From: Phycisphaerales bacterium
GTDB lineage: Bacteria > Planctomycetota > Phycisphaerae > UBA1845 > Fen-1342
Direction of reading: 5' to 3'
DNA: 58,692 nucleotides
Assembly: GCA_003162245.1 (NCBI GenBank)
Contig: PMMM01000099.1
Coordinates: 1 to 58,692 of the forward strand
Shown here one piece after another: positions 51,911-58,692 of the stretch. The notes below the pieces were generated by a model. The model saw only the letters and a program-made list of their open reading frames with translations. It made no database searches and had not been told where the DNA came from. The position numbers were made by a program, and so were the translations under genes. Each line of letters begins with the position of its first letter. Position 1 is the first letter of the stretch.

Positions 51911-51983
51911 GATGAGGTGATGAGCGTGATGGTGAAAAAGACCGCGGTTGCGCTTGTCACCTTCTCGCCGTTTCACCTTATCA
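51911..51983 (+). repeat. Inverted heptamer-repeat element B (tssL-tssM junction)
   Basis: GGTGAAA (51931-51937) pairs with TTTCACC (51971-51977), within GTGATG/GTGAAA-type heptamers facing CACCTTA-type heptamers. Its centre GGTGAAAAAGACCGCGGTTGCG matches the centre of element A except for small indels, so the two belong to one family. It lies 17 bases before tssM. Confidence 0.7.
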
Positions 51984-52000
51984 CCGCGCTGAGGTAGACC

Positions 52001-55000
52001 ATGAAGAACCTCATCTCGCTGTTCAAGGGCCTCCCACCCGAAGTGCGCATGCTCGTCGCGATGGCGGGTCTGGGCACGCCCATCGGGATGATCCTGTTCA
52101 TCAAGATGTACGTCTTCAAGGACACGCCGCTCTGGCTGGTCGTGCTGGGCGTGGCCGTGGTCGTGGGGGTGCTGTGCCTGCTGGGCTGGTTGGTCGCGAA
52201 GATCTTCGGGCGGGGCCGGAGCAAGCGCACCAAGAAGCTCGAGAAGGACCTGGCCAGCGGGGCCGAGGCCGGCCCGGTCTCGATGGACCTGCGGGCCGCA
52301 GTCAAGAGCAACAACGAGAAGTTCTTCAACGCCATCAAGGAGATGCGCAAGCTCGGGATCAGCGTCTACGACCTGCCGTGGTACGTGGTGCTGGGCGACT
52401 CGGGCTGCGGTAAGACCAAGCTGATCAACGAGGGCGGGCTGACGTTTTCGACCGGCAAGCCCGAGGGCTACCAGCTCGGGACGCTCAACTACAACTGGTG
52501 GTTCACCGAGGACGCGATCTTCGTCGACATGGCCGGCCGCCTCTGCAACCCCCAGGACGACGCCGACCACCACGAGTGGGAGGCCTTCCTCAAGACCGTC
52601 GGCCAGGGCCGCCGGGGTTTCCCGATCAACGGCGTGCTGGCGTGCGTCTCCGCCGAGCACCTGTTGCAGGACCCGCCCGAGAAGCTCGAGCAGGACGCGA
52701 ACACGATGCTCGAGCGGCTGCGCGACCTGCAAAACAAGCTGAACGTCACGTTTGCGACGTATCTTCTGGTCACGAAGTGCGACAAAATCGTGGGCTTCAT
52801 GCCGTTCTTCGACCGCGCCGAGCGCGACATCACGATCAAAAACCAGATTTTCGGTTTCTCCCGCCCAGGCTTGTTCAGCGAACTCTACGACCCCGAGCGG
52901 TTCGGCGAGGACTTCAACGGCGTCTACACGCGGCTCAACGAGCTGCGGCTGCGCCGCCTCAACGACGACGTGGACCAGGCCGAGCTCGGGCTGGCCTACA
53001 GCTTCCCCGAGGAATTCCGGCATCTTAAGGAGCCGCTGCAGACCTACGTCCGCACGCTGTTCCCGGCGATCAAGAACCCGCGGGCCATCAAGAACCTCAT
53101 CTTTCGCGGCATCTACTTCACCAGCGCCACGCAGCAGGGCGGCCTGATCCTGCGGCACCTGACCGAGCGCCTCGGCCAGGATGCGGCCAACCAGTTCCAG
53201 CCGCTCGAGAGCCTCTACCCCCGGCCGCGGCCGCATTTCGTCAAGGAGCTGCTGTTCCGCAAGGTCTTTCCCGAGCAGGGGCTGGTGTTCCGCAACGAGC
53301 AGGAGGTCGTGCGCAACCGCAAGCTCGCTCGCGTGCTGATGTTCGGCAGCGCCGCGCTGGCGATCGTGCTGCTGGTGCTGCTCTTCGTCAGCGGCTTCAA
53401 GTTCGGCAAGCTGATCGCCGAGCCGCGCGAGCGGGCCCGCCAGGCCCCGTCCCTGGTCGCCAAGCCGGCGGAGGCCCTGACGCTGGACGTCCGCCTCGGG
53501 CACGACGTGGAGGCCCTCAAGCGCAGCGTGTGGCCCACCGTCCTCTCGCTGGGTATCGGAGCGAGCAAGCCGGTCACCGACCTCACGCGGATCCAGGTCG
53601 GCCTGTTCGAGCAGAGCATTCTCCGCCCCGTCCTGGCTGCGGCCGACGAGGGTCTGCGGACGGCGAAACCTGTCCCGGCCTCCGCGGCAGGTACCGGCCG
53701 CGGCGGCGTGTCTTTCCCGGTCTACATGGCCGCGCTCGAGCAATACCTGCTGTGGTACGGCTGTGCCGGCCAGGAGACGCTGCCGGACGCCCTGGACTAC
53801 GCGGGCTTCGAGAAGCTCTGCGCCGTCATGCCCGAGTCCCCGTCCCCGCTGCTCTCCCAGCGCAAGGACATCATGGACCAGGCCAAGAGCTACTTCCTCA
53901 CCGTGCACGCCCTCAAGCGGGCGCGTAACCCGGCCCGGCTGGTTACGCTGGAGGGCTTCGACCCGCCGGCGACCATCCGCGCCGCGATCAAGAACGTCCA
54001 CACCTACGCCGAACGGTACGCGACCCTCAGCGTCGAAAACCCCGACCCCGTCATCCACGAGTGGATGCGCGTCCGCGACGCCTGCGCGCAGATCGACTCC
54101 GCGTACGGGGCCATGCTCGCCGCGGCAGGTACGACGGTCGAGACCGAGGATCAGTTGGAGAGCTTCCGCAAGGGCTTCGAGGAGCAATACGAAAAGCTGA
54201 CCAAAGCGATGGACGAGTGCACGTGGCGCGGCGAGAAGGGGGCCGGGTTCCTCCGCATCCCGACGCTGCGCGAGGCGATCAAGAAGCAGCGGCAGACGTG
54301 GCTCGACCGTCAAAAGGCGCTGTTTGACGCGTATTCCAAGTGCCAGGCGCCGGCCGCCGGGGCGAGCGATCCCGCCTGGGCTGCGATCAGCGCCTTGATC
54401 GCCGGCCAAGGCGCCGAGCTGCGCGGGCTCGACCGCGTGCTGGCCGACAGCATCAAGGATGCCGGCCTGGCCGACCGCGGCTATTTCCCGGACTACTTCG
54501 GCGAGACGTTCGACAAGCTCGTGCACGAGGTCGACGACGCGTATGCGTACGTCATCGCGCTCAAGCACGCCGGCGAGGCCGCGGAAGACGACAAGATCTT
54601 GCTGACCGACCAGTTGCGCACCGTCGTCCGCCCCGTCCTCGACAAGGTGCACGAGCGGCTGGCGACGTTGGTCGCGGGCGGCGGCAAGAACGAAGTCGCG
54701 AGCGACTGGGTCGCCACCTTGCAGCAATTGCTCTATCCGGGAGAAGAGGCGAAGACGTCGGCGGCCGATGCAGCGGCCTTCGCAAAACTGGATGCACGCT
54801 GGCAGGGCGACAAGCTGGCCCGTCTCGACGGGGCGTACCAGGCGCTCGTGCGGAAAGGCGCGGGCACCGTGCTGCTGCGCAACATGGAAGCCCGCCTGCA
54901 GCAGGTCCCGACGATGGGCTTTGGCGAGTTGGCCGCCGACTGGCGCAGCACCCAGCGCTCCACCTACGCCATCCCGGTCCCGATCGTCACGGAGGCACCG

Positions 55001-56794
55001 ACCGAGGTCAAAAAAGAGAAAGAGGCCGCTCCGCCGCCGCTGGTTAAACCCTCCGGCGGGCCGCCGCCGCTGGTGAAGCCCAAGGGCCCCGGTCCGGCGC
55101 CGGAGCAGCCGAAGGCTCCGCCGCCGTCGGCCATGAAGGAGGGCGCGGGCCAGATCCCCAAGTGCGCGACGCCGGAGTTCTGGAGCGACCGGGCGCGCGA
55201 GTGCGTCCAGTTGCTCTATTTCCTGAAAGCGTTCGGCCCGGAGTATTACTTTGCCCGCTCGTCGGACGCAGCGCCGCTGAATCAGCGCTGCACGAACCTG
55301 CTCGAGGCGGCGTGGAAGGGCTACTGCGAGCGTTATGCGGAGGCCTGGAGCACGGCCTACAAGAATAAGTCGCTGGGGGAGCTGAAACGCGTCGGCCACT
55401 GGGACCAGGGGTGGGGGCCGTTCGCCGCCCAGTTTGAGCCCAGCGCTACGGGCGGCGAGAACGATGCCCGTAACGCAGTGCGGGACGAGTTTCTGCCGGC
55501 GCTGGCCGAAATCCTGCAGGCCACGCGCTGGGCGCCGTTCTCCTCCAAGGACGGGTGGTGGCCCGACCCGAAGGACGCCGATTACGGCGCCCAGAACCGG
55601 CGTGTGACCGAGTTCTGGGACACGGCGTTGCAGCAGAAGTGGACCGAGGGCTCGTTCGTCCGCACGGCTGTCGTCAAGTCGGCCGCCCCGGACGCGCGCC
55701 CCTGGGCGACGCTGGCCGCGGACCTTGCGACGCGCTGGGTTGACTGGTGCAACGCGGCCGGCAAGGCCAGCAAGCTGCCCCGCAAGTTCGACACCGACGA
55801 ATCGGCCGGCAAGCCGCTGTCGATTCCCTGGGCCGACATCCCCACGCTACGGAACGATACCGGGCTGGGCGATGAGCACCTCACCGGCCAACTGGTCGAC
55901 TTCCAGCACGAGGCGCAGAAGCTCCTGAGCACGGAGCTGACCGCCATTCTCTGCGGCGTGCAGACCGATTACTTCCGCGACCAGATTCCCTATGACGGCT
56001 GGCCGTACATGGACGAGAAGGGACAGGGGGCCAACGCACTGGAAACCGTGCCATTCGACGACTTTACGAAGCTCCTGACCGCCGTGCAGCGGGCCGATGC
56101 CGCGTTCAAGGACCTCGACAGCGGGCTGCCCGACGAGCCGGTCCGCAAAGCGCGGCTCGAGTTCCTGCACGGCTGCAAAGACTGGCGGGAGCTCCTGCGC
56201 GTAAACGCGCAGGGCGCCGCCACGCCGCTCGGCCTGAGTTTCTGGATCGAGGACCCGATCAGCACGCCCAAAGGCAGGATCGAGGTGGACGACACCGCCC
56301 AGCAGTACTACGCCCAGGTGTGCCTGTCCATCGGTCTGCGCTCGCAGAAGGCGGGCGAAACGGTCACCGCCGGTCCGCTGTGCTTCCCCACCGCCGAGCG
56401 CGGCAAGTCCAAGAAGATCTCCGCCGCGTGGGAATGGAGCCGCCTCCCCGACATGCAGGAGCTGACGTTCTCGGTGAAGGACGGGCTCAAGCCCGAGACT
56501 AAGAACTACACCTTCCCCGACATCAAGCCCGAGATTCTCGGCAAGCCGTCCCCGCTGGCCCTTTGTGCCTATCTCCATCGCTATGGCCGCTTCGCGGACG
56601 GCAACTGGTTCGTTACGCACGGCGTGCGCCTCCCCGACAAGTTCAAGGAGGTCGACAAGGCGGAGCTGTCGCGCGACATCCCGGCGGACAAGCAATTCGT
56701 GGGCGAGAAGTTCGTGTTCTCGTTGGAGCGAAATCTGCCCGGGCCGATTGGGCGGTTGACCCCGGCCGCGGGCGGAACTGTGCCGGGTCACTAA
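52001..56794 (+). CDS. tssM: T6SS membrane protein TssM (IcmF family)
   Basis: The 1597-residue TssM spans the inner membrane three times (about 21-40, 44-66, 443-466). The cytoplasmic region has an intact Walker A motif GDSGCGKT (132-139) and a Walker-B-like FVDMAGR, so nucleotide binding is likely. The periplasmic domain is over 1100 residues and contains a Pro/Lys-rich linker (about 1001-1050), which may let it span a thick envelope. The conserved C-terminal beta-domain follows. GAGG lies nine bases before the ATG. Confidence 0.95.
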   Translation: MKNLISLFKGLPPEVRMLVAMAGLGTPIGMILFIKMYVFKDTPLWLVVLGVAVVVGVLCLLGWLVAKIFGRGRSKRTKKLEKDLASGAEAGPVSMDLRAAVKSNNEKFFNAIKEMRKLGISVYDLPWYVVLGDSGCGKTKLINEGGLTFSTGKPEGYQLGTLNYNWWFTEDAIFVDMAGRLCNPQDDADHHEWEAFLKTVGQGRRGFPINGVLACVSAEHLLQDPPEKLEQDANTMLERLRDLQNKLNVTFATYLLVTKCDKIVGFMPFFDRAERDITIKNQIFGFSRPGLFSELYDPERFGEDFNGVYTRLNELRLRRLNDDVDQAELGLAYSFPEEFRHLKEPLQTYVRTLFPAIKNPRAIKNLIFRGIYFTSATQQGGLILRHLTERLGQDAANQFQPLESLYPRPRPHFVKELLFRKVFPEQGLVFRNEQEVVRNRKLARVLMFGSAALAIVLLVLLFVSGFKFGKLIAEPRERARQAPSLVAKPAEALTLDVRLGHDVEALKRSVWPTVLSLGIGASKPVTDLTRIQVGLFEQSILRPVLAAADEGLRTAKPVPASAAGTGRGGVSFPVYMAALEQYLLWYGCAGQETLPDALDYAGFEKLCAVMPESPSPLLSQRKDIMDQAKSYFLTVHALKRARNPARLVTLEGFDPPATIRAAIKNVHTYAERYATLSVENPDPVIHEWMRVRDACAQIDSAYGAMLAAAGTTVETEDQLESFRKGFEEQYEKLTKAMDECTWRGEKGAGFLRIPTLREAIKKQRQTWLDRQKALFDAYSKCQAPAAGASDPAWAAISALIAGQGAELRGLDRVLADSIKDAGLADRGYFPDYFGETFDKLVHEVDDAYAYVIALKHAGEAAEDDKILLTDQLRTVVRPVLDKVHERLATLVAGGGKNEVASDWVATLQQLLYPGEEAKTSAADAAAFAKLDARWQGDKLARLDGAYQALVRKGAGTVLLRNMEARLQQVPTMGFGELAADWRSTQRSTYAIPVPIVTEAPTEVKKEKEAAPPPLVKPSGGPPPLVKPKGPGPAPEQPKAPPPSAMKEGAGQIPKCATPEFWSDRARECVQLLYFLKAFGPEYYFARSSDAAPLNQRCTNLLEAAWKGYCERYAEAWSTAYKNKSLGELKRVGHWDQGWGPFAAQFEPSATGGENDARNAVRDEFLPALAEILQATRWAPFSSKDGWWPDPKDADYGAQNRRVTEFWDTALQQKWTEGSFVRTAVVKSAAPDARPWATLAADLATRWVDWCNAAGKASKLPRKFDTDESAGKPLSIPWADIPTLRNDTGLGDEHLTGQLVDFQHEAQKLLSTELTAILCGVQTDYFRDQIPYDGWPYMDEKGQGANALETVPFDDFTKLLTAVQRADAAFKDLDSGLPDEPVRKARLEFLHGCKDWRELLRVNAQGAATPLGLSFWIEDPISTPKGRIEVDDTAQQYYAQVCLSIGLRSQKAGETVTAGPLCFPTAERGKSKKISAAWEWSRLPDMQELTFSVKDGLKPETKNYTFPDIKPEILGKPSPLALCAYLHRYGRFADGNWFVTHGVRLPDKFKEVDKAELSRDIPADKQFVGEKFVFSLERNLPGPIGRLTPAAGGTVPGH

Positions 56795-56802
56795 GATTAT
56801 GG

Positions 56803-56821
56803 GACCGGCCTGCAGCCGGTC
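56803..56821 (+). repeat. Palindromic hairpin between tssM and tagF
   Basis: GACCGGC (56803-56809) and GCCGGTC (56815-56821) form a perfect 7-bp stem around CTGCA in the 51-base gap. It is another small inverted repeat at a junction in this operon; no T tract follows, so a terminator is unlikely. Confidence 0.6.
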
Positions 56822-56845
56822 TCGCGCACTGGGCCGAGTTGAGCG

Positions 56846-57862
56846 ATGGGTTGGAAGGACCTGTTCAAGTCGAAGGACGCCCGGCACAAGCCCGATCCGC
56901 GCGTACGCTGGTTTGGCAAGCTGCCCACGTACGCGGATTACTACAGCTCGCAGACCGACGAGGAATGGGCGGTCGAGTACAACGACTGGATCCTGAAGGG
57001 CTGTGAGCTCTTCTACAGCCGCCAACGTCAAGCCGGTGGGGACCTGCGGCTGCCGCCGGCCGCCTGCGCGGTGCGGCTCCCCAAGTCGCAAATGACGGTG
57101 TTCGCATCGCTGCTCGACTACGGCGGCGACATGCGCGGCCGCCCATTTCCGCTCACCTTCTACGTCGGCGCGCCCAGCGGGAGCTGGCCTGGGCCGACCA
57201 GCGCGCGCATCCTGCCGGCCCTGCGCCTGCTGCGCGAGCTGACCGACCTGCGCGAACACGTCAACCAGTTCTTCAAGGCCCCGGCGCGCTTTGAGAGCAC
57301 TTTCGGCGGGCGTGAGATTGCCCTCGACGGCATCGACGAGGAGACGCGCGATGATTCCTGGCGGGCCGGCGCGCAGAGCCACGCGCTGCGCGACTGGTTC
57401 GCCGCCGCCAAGCCCTGCACGAAGACGGACGACGTTGACGCGTGGTTCGGGCGGGTCATGGAGTGGGGCGGCCAGGTGGCCCAGCTCGAGTCGGAGGAGT
57501 TCGGGCCGACGCTGCGCTTCCCGCTGGTCGACAGCGCACCGCTGGAGGTGCAGGTGCCCGGGTGGCTGTGCTGGCTCGGACGCCGCATGGCGCTTGACCG
57601 CCGGTTGGTATCGATCCTGTTTGCGAAAGACCCGGACGGCGTGACCGGGCACCTAGCCGTCGTGGCGCGCGAACTCGTTCCCGAGGACTTCCTGCTGCTC
57701 ACCCCGCTGGCCAGCAGCCTGTCCTTCGTGGACGACCTGTGCCGAATCGGCTCGCGGCCCGCAAACGCTGCCCAGAGCGATGGCAGCACCGAGGCCGCGG
57801 TTGCTGCCGTGCGCGCTCCCGACACGTGGCTCGAATTCGTCGAATGCGCCGCGGCAACGTGA
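56846..57862 (+). CDS. tagF: T6SS-associated protein TagF
   Basis: The 338-residue protein opens with a TagF/SciT-type domain: WFGKLPTYADYYSS and WAVEYNDWILKGCELF, then PLTFYVGAPSGSWPGP. TagF is known elsewhere as a posttranslational repressor of T6SS assembly working against the PpkA/Fha pathway. The C-terminal half is longer than the minimal family domain and unassigned. It follows tssM by 51 bases. Confidence 0.88.
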   Translation: MGWKDLFKSKDARHKPDPRVRWFGKLPTYADYYSSQTDEEWAVEYNDWILKGCELFYSRQRQAGGDLRLPPAACAVRLPKSQMTVFASLLDYGGDMRGRPFPLTFYVGAPSGSWPGPTSARILPALRLLRELTDLREHVNQFFKAPARFESTFGGREIALDGIDEETRDDSWRAGAQSHALRDWFAAAKPCTKTDDVDAWFGRVMEWGGQVAQLESEEFGPTLRFPLVDSAPLEVQVPGWLCWLGRRMALDRRLVSILFAKDPDGVTGHLAVVARELVPEDFLLLTPLASSLSFVDDLCRIGSRPANAAQSDGSTEAAVAAVRAPDTWLEFVECAAAT

Positions 57863-57863
57863 C

Positions 57864-57892
57864 TTGAGAGACCCCGACCGCGTGACTAGAAT
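57864..57892 (+). promoter_or_regulatory. Promoter in the tagF-tssA gap
   Basis: TTGAGA (57864-57869) and TAGAAT (57887-57892) are 17 bases apart and start two bases after the tagF stop. The predicted start near 57899 would give tssA a leader of about 218 bases. Confidence 0.55.
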
Positions 57893-57923
57893 GCCACATC
57901 GGGCCTGTCCCATGCGGCGTGAC

Positions 57924-57964
57924 GCGCGGCGAACCGTGTTCGTCGCGCACCGGCAGAAGTGCCG
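57924..57964 (+). other. Two-hairpin structured leader upstream of tssA
   Basis: GCGCGGCGAAC (57924-57934) pairs with GTTCGTCGCGC (57938-57948) over 11 positions with one G-U pair, and CGGCA (57951-57955) pairs with TGCCG (57960-57964). Both lie within the predicted 5' leader; no known riboswitch pattern was recognised and the remainder of 57893-58116 holds no supported gene. Confidence 0.4.
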
Positions 57965-58116
57965 ATACTCGTACTGTTTCTTGCTGCGGTAGTGCCTGAT
58001 CGCATCGCGGCTCGCGTCGTCGCGAGTTCATGTTGGCGTGTGCAGCGCCGGCCCGTGATCGGTGTCGCGCAGCACGTGGAGAGTGTGCCCAGGCGTCGTC
58101 TCTCCCGGAGCCTCGC

Positions 58117-58692
58117 ATGGCGTTTGACGAAGCCAGCATCATCGACCTCGCCAAGCTCACCCTCCCGGGCGACACGCCCTGCGGGCGCGACATCTCGGCG
58201 GATGACGAGGAATTCCTCGCGATCGAGGCCGAGGTCGTTAAGCTCGACCGCATCGATCTGGGAGAGCCCGACTGGGGACTCCTCGAGCAGGCGAGCCTCA
58301 GCATCCTCCGCACCAAATCCAAAGACGTGCAGGTCGCGTACGCCCTCGCGCTCACCTCGTTCAAGAAGAACCGCTACCCCGGCCTCGCCGCCTCGCTCGG
58401 CCTGCTGGCTGAATTGGTCGCCGGTTTCTGGGACAACCTCTTCCCGGCCCGTCCGCGCCGTCGCAAGAGCAAAATTGAATCGCTCGGCGAGTTCCTGATC
58501 GACCGGGGCTGGCTGAGCGGCGACGGGCAGCCGCGCAGCGACGATTTCGACGCCCTCGACCGGTGCGTAGCGCGGCTCGAGCAGTTGAAGACCGCGCTGA
58601 CGGAGAAGATGCCCGACGATCCGCCGGATTTCGCCAAATTCGCCCGCAAGCTCAAAGAGCTGGCCGCCACGCGCCCGAAGGCGGCCGAGCCG
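58117..58692 (+). CDS. tssA: T6SS protein TssA (partial, cut by window end)
   Basis: The frame from the ATG at 58117 is open to the last base, giving the first 192 residues. The ImpA_N/TssA domain is clear: PGDTPCGRDISADDEEFLAIE, EPDWGLLEQASLSILRTKSKD and LLAELVAGFWDNLFPARPRRR. TssA caps or primes sheath assembly at the baseplate. The C-terminal part lies beyond the window; other tss genes probably follow. Confidence 0.9.
   Translation, partial: MAFDEASIIDLAKLTLPGDTPCGRDISADDEEFLAIEAEVVKLDRIDLGEPDWGLLEQASLSILRTKSKDVQVAYALALTSFKKNRYPGLAASLGLLAELVAGFWDNLFPARPRRRKSKIESLGEFLIDRGWLSGDGQPRSDDFDALDRCVARLEQLKTALTEKMPDDPPDFAKFARKLKELAATRPKAAEP

Noticed and set aside
51671..55399. A 1242-codon open frame on the minus strand opposite tssL/tssM
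   Set aside because: It is antisense to well-supported tss genes and its product is Arg/Gln/Leu-rich low-complexity sequence, typical of shadow frames in GC-rich DNA.
55847..57652. A 601-codon minus-strand frame opposite tssM and tagF
   Set aside because: Both plus-strand genes are supported by family motifs, and this frame spans their junction with arginine-rich random-looking sequence.

Overview
The window looks like chromosomal DNA of a GC-rich planctomycete, probably related to Phycisphaerae. This is inferred from a dockerin-like secreted protein with Cys-rich repeats, PEP-CTERM sorting, FecR and giant calcium-binding surface proteins, an alternative bacterial GlmU, DUF4416, and abundant short-period intergenic repeats. 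No insertion sequence, phage or CRISPR array was seen. Most genes are complete; the last (tssA) is cut by the window end.

Positions 1-24000 are mainly housekeeping and stress genes. A promoter at 53-81 leads into rpmB, gatC, gatA and pyk. Next come a PIN-toxin relic, rplU (GTG start) coupled to an exported protein, an isocitrate/isopropylmalate dehydrogenase, tatC with an enlarged periplasmic loop, tRNA-Phe and tRNA-Ala. A perR-katA pair carries two matching Fur-type operators, and a tetR gene has a palindromic operator. Further along are a Clp-N protein, pyrH, a dual-specificity phosphatase, a secreted ankyrin/M14 carboxypeptidase, a HAD hydrolase, an HtrA protease, a TIGR03960 radical SAM protein and a PEP-CTERM protein.

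Positions 24000-42900 are envelope and surface genes. An exopolysaccharide-type operon on the minus strand has ATGA overlaps (DUF4416, WecA/MraY-like transferase, O-antigen ligase-like protein), divergent from a GlmU-like gene. A radical SAM gene and a cold-shock gene follow. Then a minus-strand series, in transcription order, holds two tiny lipoproteins (42710-42232), a TPR/beta-barrel protein, a FecR-like protein, a 1539-residue calcium-repeat surface protein, a small lipoprotein and an exported protein.

Positions 42900-58692 hold part of a type VI secretion system on the plus strand: a large membrane-anchored pseudokinase, a coiled-coil protein, TssJ, TssK, TssL, TssM, TagF and the first 192 codons of TssA. 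The pseudokinase lacks the catalytic HRD aspartate, carries four copies of a W-x12-W-x15-WP repeat and ends in a degenerate formylglycine-enzyme-like domain. Several gene junctions carry heptamer-period repeats or hairpins. Sheath, tube, baseplate and ClpV genes are not in the window and would be expected beyond its right end. This locus is the strongest candidate for something undescribed.
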